DNA of 64,000 nt from Porpolomopsis calyptriformis (Eukaryota; Basidiomycota; Agaricomycetes; Agaricales; Hygrophoraceae): positions 248,001-312,000 of the forward strand of contig OX621169.1 in the NCBI GenBank assembly GCA_951640195.1. The letters run 5' to 3'. Within the stretch, counting starts at the first letter, position 1; every line of letters begins with the position of its first letter. The notes under the pieces were generated by a model. It ran no database searches. It saw only the letters and a list, made by a program, of their open reading frames with translations, and was not told the origin of the DNA. Position numbers and translations under genes: made by a program. Shown piece after piece: positions 30,802-40,811 of the stretch.

Positions 30802-33800
30802 GGAGTCTGAACGTTTCGCCTACCATTACAGACGTATCTACTCAAGAATGTACCATCACTCCATGCAATCTATTTTGAATTCTTGGTACTCTTGAAGAAG
30901 GCAATCTCGGACTCATTTTGGACATTTGGATTGAAGCTACCGACACTAGTCAACGTGTTCTGGCCACTGCTCTGGTTGATAGTGGAGCCTCTGGAAATTT
31001 CGTGGACGAATCTTTCACAACTCGCTACAATTTTACTCTAACACGATTGGAAACTCCAATCCCCGTATGGAATGCTGATGGATCTGAAAACCGAGGTGGA
31101 CCCATTGAGAATGATATTGATATTTGGTTAGAGGCTCCTGGAGGACACAATGAACAGATCCGATTGGAAGTGACCGATCTCGGATCTAAGATGGATATTA
31201 TCCTTGGCTTCCCATGGCTCAAAAAGCACAACCCCAACATCGATTGGAAAGAGGCAACACTGGCTCTGGATAGCAAAGCTTTCCCTCTTCCACGATGGAT
31301 AGTTGGCAATGCGGAGTCACCGGGAATGGAATCGGTCACGCTGGCTATGAATCAATGCATATCAAAGTTGGATGAATCCCGAGCCAGCATGGTGGAAGAA
31401 GATATGCGAAAGTTTGTACCGGAGGTATACTGGAAAGACTACTCTAGCGTCTTTGCCAAAGAATCCTTCGACTGCCTTCTACCGCATTTGGAATTTGACC
31501 ATGCCATAGAACTGAATGAAACCTTCAGACCAGTCAAAGGCGCGAAATACACAATGTCCCCTCTTGAGATGGATCACTTACACAAGTTCATCAACAAAAA
31601 CTTGTCTACTGGACGAATATGAACTTCCAAGTCGAAACAAGTCTCTCCATTCTTCTTTGGAAAGAAAGCCGAAGAAGTGAATGCTAAAGGCAAGAATGCT
31701 GGCTTACGTCCTATCAAAGATTACCGCTACCTCAACGAACACATAGTTCCCGACCATTATCCCCTTCCCCTTCTTCACCAAATACTCCAATGACCAAAGC
31801 GCTTAACAGCATCTCTGTTTACGGTCATGGATATCCGATGGGGATTTAATAACATCAGGATCAAGGAAGGCGACGAATGGAAAGCCGCTTTTATCATTGA
31901 GGCAGGCGCCTTTGAACCCACCGTTATGTTCTTTGGTTTGCGAAACTCTCCAGCTACCTTTCAGTGAATGATCGACACAAGATTCAAAGAAGTTCTGGAC
32001 TCTGGAAACGTTTTCATCTATATCAATGACATGCTTGTTTGTGGAGACGATTTACAGGAACTGTGATACTGGACTTTCAAAACTCTGGATGTCATGAAGA
32101 AACATGGACTCTCATGCAAACTCATCAAATGCCAGTTCGAGAAGGAAGAAGTCATTTATCTTGGAGTCGTCTTGTCCAAAGGATGAATCACCACCAATCC
32201 GAAGAAGGTCGACGCCATCATGTCTTGGCCTATTCCAGAAACGGTGAAACAACTCCAATCCTTCTTGGGCAGTGCGAACTTTTGGCGAAAGTACATCAAG
32301 GGTTTCTCCAAGGTCGCCACCCCTCTCTACGAACTCTTGCACAATGAAACTGTGTGGGAATGGACTCCTTGAAGACAAGAAGCTTTTGACAACATCAAAT
32401 CCCTTTTGACGAATGCGCCCATTCTTCATATTCCTGATCGCAATCTCCCTTATTGTCTGGAGACTGACGCTTCCATCATCGGAATTGCAGGAATACTCTC
32501 CCAACTTCACGACGGACACTGGAAACCTGTTGGCTATCATTCAAGATCTACCTCCCCTGCCGAAAAGAACTACCCTACTCATGACCTAGAGCTCCTGGTG
32601 ATCATTGATTCTTTCAAACAGTGGCACCATCTCCTTGAAGGAGCAAGCCACGATATCCTCATCAAAACAGATAGTCTGGCCTTGCGATATTTCTCCAAAA
32701 ATCTTCGTTTGTCTAATTGCCAGACTCGTTGGTCTGAATATCTGTCCAGGTTCGGATACAAAATTGAGTATGTTCCAGGTAGGAAGAACAAAGCCGATGG
32801 TCTGTCCAGACGCCCAGATTACTTGCCCAATGTTGAAGCCGACGTGGAGAACGAAGTTCTGATAGCGCGCGACCAATGGATTAATTCAATTGTCAAATTG
32901 TCAAATTCAAGTCTTCTCTCCAGATTACGCTTCAAAATCCCACTCCCGCAGAAGATTCAAGATAAACTCGAGGATGCCTCACTCACTTGGACCCAAGCTA
33001 ATGGGCTTGTACGCGATGTTGAAGGTTGAATAGTGGTGCCAGAGGAAGTATCTTTGCGCACAGACATTATACAACTGTCCCACGCCTACCCCCATGCTGG
33101 CCACCCTGGCATTGAGAAGACCAAGGAACTCGTACTTCGTAACTTTATTTGGGATGGTGCCCCACAAGACATCACCAACTACGTTCGATCCTGCCCCGCT
33201 TGTCAACAAAACAAGAACTTCCCTTCGAAACCATCAGGATTACTCCAACCCATACCCCTTTCTATGGAACCATGGAAAGAGATTACCGTCGATCTCATCG
33301 TCGAACTCCCCAAGTCACAAGGCTATGATGCTGTGATGGTCATTGTCGATCGCTTTACTAAACGTGCTCATTTTATCCCGACAACCTCTAATCTCTCATC
33401 AGAAGGTGCTGTGAAACTCTTTCAGAATCAGGTCTGGAAACATCATGGATGGCCCCAAAAGGTTATATCCAATCGTGGAGTACAATTTGCATCCAAATTC
33501 ACAGAAGCCCTCAACAACTCCTTAGGAATCATCTCCGGTCTCTCCACTGCATACCATCCCCAAACAGATGGTCAAATGGAATGTACCAATCAAGAACTCG
33601 AAGTCTACTTACGTTTCTATACCAACTTCATGCAAGACGACTGGTTGGAATGGCTCGCTTCTGTGGAATTCGCCTACAACAATCGGCAACACTCTGCCAC
33701 TTCACAATCACCATTCTACATGGAATACGGACATCATCCCCACCTCCCCACAACTATTCCAGATCAAAGCAATGTGCCTGCAGCCTACACCTTTCACGAA

Positions 33801-34343
33801 CACCTCACGCGTGCACAGCAAAATGCCGAACGATCCTTATCAAAGACAATGGAAACGATGAAGAAATATGCTGATCAAAAATGGAAACCCTCACCCTCCT
33901 ATGAAGAAGGAGATTTAGTCTGGTTGGACACCAAGAATATCAAGATGACACAACCCTCGAAGAAGCTTGACAATCGACGGACTGGACCATTCAAGGTCTT
34001 GAAAAAGATATCAGACCTTGCTTATCTGATCGACATCCCTGGAACATGGAGACTGCACCCAGTCTTTCACATTTCACTCCTAAGACCCAATGTCAGAAAT
34101 GAATCGCTCCACCCCAATGTCATCGGCACATCACAGCCTCCTCCTGATCTGATTGAAAACAAAGAAGAATATGAGGTCGAATCCATACTACAACATTCCG
34201 GAGCTAAACGACAACGAAAATACTTGGTCAAATGGAAAGGCTATCCAATCGAAGAAGCCACTTGGGAAGATCGATCAAACATTTTACAACACGCCAAGGA
34301 AATTGTGAAGACGTATGAAGACTCAATTCAAACAGCGACCTGA
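30798..34343 (+). pseudogene. Gypsy-B pol: protease, RT, RNase H, integrase, chromodomain
   Basis: Protease ALVDSGASGNFVD (near 30970) is followed by IILGFPWLK. RT carries [10 protein letters not shown], and its catalytic motif reads YIND (AAT at 32025-32027). RNase H (ETDASIIGIAG; KTDSLALRYF), an HHCC integrase (HPGIEKTKE..SCPACQQNK) and VDLIVEL, the first catalytic Asp, follow. The second reads Asn (ISNRGVQF, AAT at 33471-33473). HPQTDGQ, the GPF/Y-like module and the chromodomain YLVKWKGYPIEEATWE complete it. TGAs occur at 31619-31621, 31791-31793, 31965-31967, near 32063, 32184-32186, near 32371 and 33027-33029. Most read CGA in Gypsy-A or D, and some are shared with A. Confidence 0.92.
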
Positions 34344-34504
34344 TTCTATTCATTCATTTGTCATCATCCCGTCTACCAAGAATTGACCTCTATTTTTAGA
34401 ACCACTCCTTATAAACTGCGAAACGTCTCCACTTTCCTTCACGACTCAATAATCTTGTTGCAACAACTCGAATCACTAGACTAAAATGTCGCAACAACTC
34501 CATC

Positions 34505-35251
34505 ATGCCAGCCACACAATCCACACGATCCCCTTCCCCTCAAGTCGCTATCCGGCGTTCTGGATGAATTCCCTCATCCACTATCCGCTCCCCTACCCCC
34601 GGTCCTTCCACCTCTGCTTCCTCTACTCGACAACTACGTCAACAAGCCTGCACTCGCGCAGAAGATTTCTTCAAGGAATATCCCACTCAAACCCCTCCTC
34701 CCGAAGATCCTGCCGTCACCATTTCCCGCCTCACGGTCCACAGCAACAGTGTCAGCAACTGGAACCATGAACTCCATCAAGAGTGCAAAGTCTTGCAAGC
34801 TGAACTCAAAGCATCAGAGAAGAGTGCTTTATTTTGGAAGAACCATTGGGACGAAAGTGAGCTCAAGGTTTGGGAGCTCCAATGACAAAAGAAGTGTACA
34901 TGGGTAGATTGTTATGATGTCACCACTCGCGCCATTATCGCCAAGCTCATGGAAGAGAGTTGTCGATCTGAACGACTCACTAGAGAAGACTTCCTTCGAG
35001 CTCAACAAGATCTCGCGACAATGGAAACGTTAATCGAATATGGGAAATCAGTCGAATATCCTATCAATGTTGACCTGGAGTACCCAATTGATGATGACAA
35101 TGTCGCAACAGTCTGAGCCCCTTCCCCCATTGAAGCAGCCTCGGAAGTCAACCCCATCGCTTCTCCCTTAGTGGCTGTTGAGGCCCCCGCCACCAAGGAA
35201 ATCCCAACCCAGGCCTCAGAAGATGAAACGACCGACACCACCCAAGTTTGA
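34505..35251 (+). pseudogene. Gypsy-B ORF3: unrecognised accessory ORF between pol and 3' LTR
   Basis: This 747-bp frame (MPATQSTRSPSPQVAIRR..) has exactly the length of Gypsy-A ORF3 and no frameshift. It contains TGAs at 34565-34567 (Gypsy-A has CAA there, so the ancestor was probably CGA), after ..KVWELQ and within ..NVATV-x-APSP. It has a Ser/Pro-rich N-terminus, a charged helical middle, and an acidic C-terminus rich in Glu, Ala, Pro and Thr. No membrane segment is visible, so it is not an obvious envelope protein. Its function is unknown. Confidence 0.6.
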
Positions 35252-35286
35252 AATTCGGGACGAATTTCCTTTGAAGCTGAGGTGTA

Positions 35287-35686
35287 TGTCACGGTTGTAA
35301 TTTTCTTTTCTTTCCTTTATCTTATCACATGCAAACCTGTATCTTATCTTGGGAATCCCCACATTCTTTCGTTGGGATTCCCCATTGTCTCTCTCTGGGA
35401 TTCCCCATTACTCTATCCATATACAGATACCTTTCATTTCCATTATGTTTCAACCCCTTATGATTTGTCATCGATCACGATGACTCATTCTTATCTCTAC
35501 CTCATGTTATGTCGCACTGACTCATACAGATAAGTAGTCAGTATATAAAGAGTACCTCTTGTACATATCAGACCTTAAGTCTGATTCCTCATTAGCTACT
35601 CATAACAAGGACTTGGAACCATACCCTATATCTCTTGGGACAGAACACCTGAAGTAAAACGCGTTCTGAACAACCAGTTTATAACA
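35287..35686 (+). repeat. Gypsy-B 3' LTR
   Basis: TGTCACGG..TTATAACA, 400 bp, followed by TSD ACAAC at 35687-35691 and then the hairpin element resumes. Confidence 0.93.
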
Positions 35687-35691
35687 ACAAC

Positions 35692-35802
35692 TCTGCACAT
35701 TCCTGCATAATCCTGCACATTCCTGCATATTCTTGCATATTCTTGCATATTCTTGTATATTCTTGTATATTCCTGCATATTCCTGCATATTCTTGCATAT
35801 TC
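35692..35802 (+). repeat. 10-bp minisatellite, central/right part of hairpin element
   Basis: Units TCTGCACATTCCTGCATAAT then TATTCTTGCA / TATTCCTGCA occur at 10-bp spacing. This is the reverse orientation of the array at 28521-28792. Confidence 0.85.
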
Positions 35803-36016
35803 TGTTAGAATAACAAGCCTTACATGGCTATAGGATGGAGGTGGAAGTGGACTTGGCTCAGGGCCTGCTTGGATTATGTAGTATCACGCTTATTCTAACT
35901 TACTTGGGATAACAGACCGGATTAGTGCCAGTGCATAGCTGCATGGCTGTGCCATATGTACAAAAACCTGAGGGTGATCCCGAATCACCCTCTGTGCTAT
36001 TTCATCCCTGTCTTTT
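35803..36016 (+). repeat. Copia 5' LTR (approximate 3' limit)
   Basis: The limit is set by comparison with the 40516-40547 remnant: both share CCCTCTGTGCTATTTCATCC and then CTGTCTTTT before diverging. It lacks a clear CA end. Confidence 0.65.
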
Positions 36017-36032
36017 AGGCTATGAGCCCTGC
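36017..36032 (+). promoter_or_regulatory. Copia primer-binding site of half-tRNA(iMet) type
   Basis: AGGCTATGAGCCCTGC immediately follows the LTR. Its reverse complement GCAGGGCTCATAGCC looks like an initiator tRNA anticodon arm (GGGCTCATAACC). Drosophila copia is primed by such a 5' half of tRNA(iMet), so the same mode is inferred. Confidence 0.5.
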
Positions 36033-36086
36033 ATAACCACTCACAGTCATATTTTCTTTTACTACTAGACTTACCATCATTCCACT

Positions 36087-39000
36087 ATGGGCACCATCGC
36101 AGCTACCACCTCTGCCATGCCAGCTTTAACCCCTCAAGCAACGACACTCTCGAGCAACACTCTACCTGTGAATGTCCCGAAACTTGAAATCGACGGCTCA
36201 AACTGGGCCATCTGGTCATTCTGATTCGAAGTTGCTGTAAAGGTGAAATGAAAATGGCGGCATTTTGTAGGAGGAACAAGGCCAGTTCACACCAGAGTTA
36301 TCACCACTAATCAACAGGCCAAGCTCAACAAGTGGGATGAAGACAAGGTGACTGCGATGTACCTTCTCACGCAATGGATCCTGGATTCAATTATCTTTCA
36401 GATCAAGGGGCTGACGACTGTTGCTGCCATGTGGAAACTCATCATCACCGACTACACGGAGAAGGGAGCATATGCGAAGACCGACCTGCAGCAAGACTTC
36501 CTGCAATTGAAGTGCAGAGAAAATGCCAACGTCCGCGAATTCCTAATGGAACTGTGCAGCAAGAAGGAGTGACTGGTGGCTGTTGACATCAAGATCGACA
36601 ACAAGGACTACGCATCAATGATACTATCAGCCATCCCACATTCCCTATCAACTTTTCCTGCAAGTATAGTAAGCGCTGCAAGGCTTCTAGCCTCCCAACA
36701 ACCCAATGTTACCTCTCAAGATATCAAGCCAGATGCGCTTATTGCGCTCATCTCTAAAGAGTACGACAGGCAGGTCACTATGCAACAATGGAAGCCTAGT
36801 TAGAACCAACAAAACTGTCGCAACAGCAACGAAGCAATGTCAGTCACACTCAATAACTCTAAACAACCTGGAAGATGAACAGGACAGCGAATGGCCAGTC
36901 CCAAGGATGAATGCTACAACTGTGGCAAGCAGGGGCACTTTTCTTGGGACTGTCTTGCACCCCAAAAGCCCAAACCCTCAGGCAGCGCGAATGCTGCAAT
37001 TGATTCCGATTCGGAAGCCTGTTACACTTTCAAACATGACGTTGAGTCCTCAAACGAATTGCGAATGACAACTGACCCACCCCATGATGGATGCACCTCC
37101 ATGCTGGAGCTAGGCATTATCACAAATAGTGATGACCATGAGGGGGAGAATTACAATGATGGATATAAGATGGATTGGTTCGACCGAGTAAATGCTGACT
37201 GTTGCAGGCAGGATCTCACATGCGATGACGATTCCGATGTGAGCACTTGTTTTATCACAGATGGAACACTAGCTAACCCCAACCCCATCACAATCGCATC
37301 AGTTGATGCTGAAGGAAATGCCAGCGAGACGTTAACAATCGAGTTATACGACTCCAGTGCAACCCAGCATATCAGCCCCTACTAAGGGAACTTCGAATGA
37401 CTCACATCAATACCTCCCAAGACCCTCTCTGCCACTAACAAACAGAAGTTTGACGCTGTCGCCAAGGGCAATATGGTTATTGAAATCCCAAATGGATCGC
37501 GAATGTCAAAAATATGACTCACAGATGTCTTATACTCGCCTGCTGTCAGATACATGCTTGTATCAATCAGACAACTCAATGAAGATGGATACTCCATGGA
37601 CTTCAAACACGGAACTTGCACGATATGAAATCGCAATGGCGATACAGTGGGGTGAATCCCCAAAAGCTGCTGAGGACTATACAAGGTCACCCATGATGCG
37701 CAAAACGAATCTGCGAATGCCATCGAAGATGCCATCAGCATAATGGACCTGCACAGTCACCTGGGACATGTATCCCCTACTGCCACTCAAAAGCTCATTG
37801 AAAAAGGCCTGGTCACTGGACTATGTCTTGACCCAAAGAAGGATAGTGAATCCTTGTTTTGCGAAGCCTGTGTATATGCCAAGGCAACGCGAAAGTCTGT
37901 CGCAAAGGAGAGAGTTGGTGAGTGCACCAAGAACTTTGGAGACGAAGTACACACTGATGTGTGGGGACTATCCCCAGTTGAAACACTCCAAGGGCGACGC
38001 TACTACATCTCATTCACTGATAACGCAATACGACATACCTGGCTATACCCATTAGCAAGAAAATCAGAAACATTTGATGCCTACCGGAAGTATGAAGCAT
38101 AGGCCCGGACCCAGCATAATGCCAAAATCAAGGTCCTCTACTCAGACCACGGAGGAGAGTATCTGTCAGAAGCGTTTGTTAGGCACCTAGAGGCTGCTGG
38201 AATGAAACAGAAACTCACAGTACACACCACCCACAGCACAATGGCGTAGCGGAACGTCGAAATTGAACCATCCTTGAGAGGGTGCATGTGCTCATTTATG
38301 CAAGTGGACTTCCGCGATCGCTATGGGCTGAAGCTGCTGGACACATCATCTGGCTAATGAACTGCACGTCAACAAAGGCTCTCAATGGCATGACACCATA
38401 TGAAGCACTGTATGGTCAGAAACCAAGCCTTAAAGGGCTACAGGAATGGGGAAATCACATATAGGTTAGAATCGAAGTAGGCAGCAAACTTGGAGGCCGC
38501 GTTCAGAGAGGACGATGGATCAGATTTGACTCAAAAAGCAATGGATATTGAATCTATTGGCCCGAAACCCACTCAGTCACTGTCGAACGGAACTTTTATT
38601 GGAATGAAGATGCTGTGACTGTTGAATGAAGTCTTGAAGGAGAGGATTTACCTAAGATTGCCAAGACTTATCCACAGTGCACAGACACACCTGCACCCCC
38701 ACCAACACCCCCACCAGCACTGGAACCTCAACCACCACCAGCACCCCTGAAAATGACAACAGAAGTCCCGGATCACCCCCGACGCAATTGAAAACCTAGC
38801 CAACATATAGCAGACCTAATCGCAGGCAGAGGCGTCGCTTCCACCTCAAGAAGAGACCCAATTGTACCAACCGGAGTACAACTGCCAACAATCCTGACCA
38901 CCACCAGACATGATACAGCTGATGCCAACCAAATGCCGAATGACCACCCCCAAGATGACCTAACAGCATCAATAGTCGAATACGCAACTATAGAACCCAG

Positions 39001-40513
39001 TACCAGTTCCACTGACCTAATCAATGAGGCTGGAATGCTAGCAGAGGCAAATGCGACTGAGGCTATCGAACCCTGCACACTTGTGGAAGCAAAATCACTT
39101 GTTGATTGGCCTGAATGGGAATTAGCCATCACACAGGAACTGAAGACACTTGAAAGAGCAGGAACTTGGGTGATCGACCACCCACTGCCAGAAGCAAACA
39201 TTGTTAGATCAAAATGGGTTTTCCAACTGAAGTGAAATGCCGCCAGAGAAATCGTACAGAGAAAGGCCTGACTTGTCACACAAGGATTCTCCCAACTTCC
39301 CGGAGTGGACTACTTTGATATGTTCACACCCGTCGCCAAGCTAGCAACAATCTGCACCTTCCTTGCCATATCTGCGCAGACTGATCTTGAACTACACCAG
39401 ATCAACATCAAAGGCGCATATCTGAATGGCAAACTCACCAATGATGAGCACATCTACATGCGCCAACCCCCTGGATATTCCACTCCCAATTCTGATGGAC
39501 AAGTGTGCCAACTTGTCAAAACAATCTATGGCCTGAAGCAGTCAGGCCACCACTGGTACCAAAAACTCATTGGAATCCTCATCAACCGGATAGGATTCAC
39601 CATATGCGATGTTGATGAAGCTGTTTTCTTCCATCACAATGAACAGTCCCAGATAATTATAGTTGTCCATGTTGATGACTGCATAATTGGGGCAATGAAT
39701 CTCGATTTGATCATCAGTTTCAAGTTGGAGATACAGAAACACCTCAAAATAACTGACCTCGGAGAGCTGCATTGGCTCTTGGGAATTGAAGTCATCTGTG
39801 ACCATCAATCCTGCACGATTTTGCTGTCGCAGTGAGCCTATATCGATTCAATCATGCATTGTTTCAGATTTAATGACGACAAACCTGTATCAACCCCGAT
39901 GGACCCGCAAACCTGCCTAACGTAGGCACAATCCCCTATGACACCCCTTGAACATGCCCAGATGCGCAACATACTATATCGCGAAGCAGTTGGATCACTG
40001 ATGTATGCATCACTTGGAACCCAACTGGATATATTGTTCACTATAACTACGCTTTCCCAATTCTCAAGTGATCCTGGAGAAGCTCACTGGGAAGCTGTAA
40101 AACAAGTATTCCAATACCTGAAGGGAACAAGGGACCTATGGTTGGTCTATGGGGGAGTTGAGAAGAAGCTCACTGGGTGGGCAGATGCAGATGGAAGCAT
40201 GGCTGAAGACCACTGTGCGATCTCAGGATACGCTTTCCTTATAAACAGCAGAGCTGTCTCCTGGAGCACCAAAAAGCAAGAAATTGTCTCACTTTCCACA
40301 ACTGAGAGTGAATATGTGGCTGTAATGCATGCAGCCAAGGAGGCCATTTGGCTCCAGTTGCTAACAAGCCAACTTTTCAGATTCGCTAACCCAGCAATGA
40401 CCCTGTTCTCTGACAACAAATCTGCCATCGCTCTCACACAAAACTTGCAGTATCATGCCCGGACAAAACATATCGATGTACGCTACCATTTTATTCACTG
40501 GATCATCGAAAAT
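36087..40513 (+). pseudogene. Copia gag-pol polyprotein (broken)
   Basis: From ATG 36087 (MGTIAATTSAMPAL): gag core (LTQWILDSIIFQIKG), zinc knuckle CYNCGKQGHFSWDC (near 36906), protease YDSSATQHISPY, GAG-pre-integrase (DLHSHLGHVSPTATQKL), integrase (HTDVWGLSPV; SDHGGEYLS; PQHNGVAERRN), RT (ATICTFLAI; VHVDDCI) and RNase H (WADADGSMAED; STTESEYVA; DNKSAIAL). The RT motif A aspartate reads Asn (INIKGAYLNG, AAC at 39404-39406). Many TGA/TAG stops and one frameshift near 38220-38250 break it. The frame runs into the LTR remnant after ..HWIIENGT. Confidence 0.9.
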
Positions 40514-40552
40514 GGGACCCTCTGTGCTATTTCATCCCTGTCTTTTGTATTC

Positions 40553-40664
40553 CTGCATTCTTTTGCATATTCCTGCATATTCTTGTATTTGTTTTGCATT
40601 TTTTTGCATGATTTTGTATTACTAAATCAGATAGAAATTAAATTTTGTCCAATCCAGGCCCTCA
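40553..40664 (+). repeat. Right arm and terminus of hairpin element
   Basis: Degenerate TATTCCTGCA units lead into the terminal inverted repeat (TGATTTTGTATTACTAAATC.. to ..GGCCCTCA). The reverse complement matches 28463-28515 with few differences. Confidence 0.75.
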
Positions 40665-40811
40665 TAGTCTATAGCATGCTTGCTTGCAAGCTTTTTTCAA
40701 TCTCCGCTATAAAGTCTGGGCACGAGACTAACAAGTCGGTAAGAAAGCTTCGCTAAGGGCTGTCAACGTATTAAATCCTTTCCTTTCTCTTTCAGGACGG
40801 ATCCCGATCAA

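Larger units (their letters stand above)
28793..35686 (+). mobile_element. Gypsy-B: chromodomain Ty3/gypsy element, inverted relative of Gypsy-A
   Basis: The element is 6,894 bp with two 400-bp LTRs (28793-29192, 35287-35686) and the perfect TSD ACAAC (28788-28792, 35687-35691). It is collinear with Gypsy-A over its whole length but on the opposite strand, so the window carries a 6.9-kb inverted repeat with a 13.9-kb spacer. The LTRs differ at about 13 of 400 positions by eye, nearly all CG versus TG/CA. It is defective: TGA stops, YIDD to YIND, and a lost integrase Asp. Confidence 0.95.
35803..40547 (+). mobile_element. Ty1/copia element, 3' end internally deleted
   Basis: A left LTR of about 214 bp (35803 to about 36016, starting TGTTAGAATAAC) is followed by a PBS-like GGCTATGAGCCCTGC and one long polyprotein with copia order (gag, protease, integrase, RT, RNase H). 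At 40513-40516 the coding sequence jumps straight into the last ~32 bp of the LTR (CCCTCTGTGC..CTGTCTTTT), so the coding 3' end and most of the right LTR are gone. TATTC on both sides could be the TSD, but it is also part of the host minisatellite. Confidence 0.88.
28463..40664. mobile_element. TA-flanked hairpin (foldback/MITE-like) element split by two retrotransposons
   Basis: The left terminus TGAGGGACCAAATTGGAC (28463) and the right terminus (40664, reverse complement TGAGGGCCTGGATTGGAC) form imperfect inverted repeats of more than 55 bp, flanked by TA on both sides (28461-28462, 40665-40666). Without Gypsy-B and the copia element it is about 550 bp: left arm 28463-28792, centre about 35692-35802, right arm about 40553-40664. 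Both arms are 10-bp tandem repeats (TGCAGGAATA / TATTCCTGCA) in opposite orientation, so the unit could fold into one long hairpin. No coding capacity is seen. TA duplication suggests, but does not prove, mobilisation by a Tc1/mariner-type transposase. Confidence 0.7.

Noticed and set aside
2761..33029. Alternative genetic code (TGA read as Trp or Arg), because TGA dominates in-frame stops
   Set aside because: Relatives show CGA or CAA at the same codons, which is CpG decay. Host genes (SF3A1, UBC6, NYN) use TGG and end with TGA normally.
35798..40552. TATTC as a firm copia target-site duplication
   Set aside because: TATTC is part of the 10-bp repeat unit around it, so the match is expected by chance.
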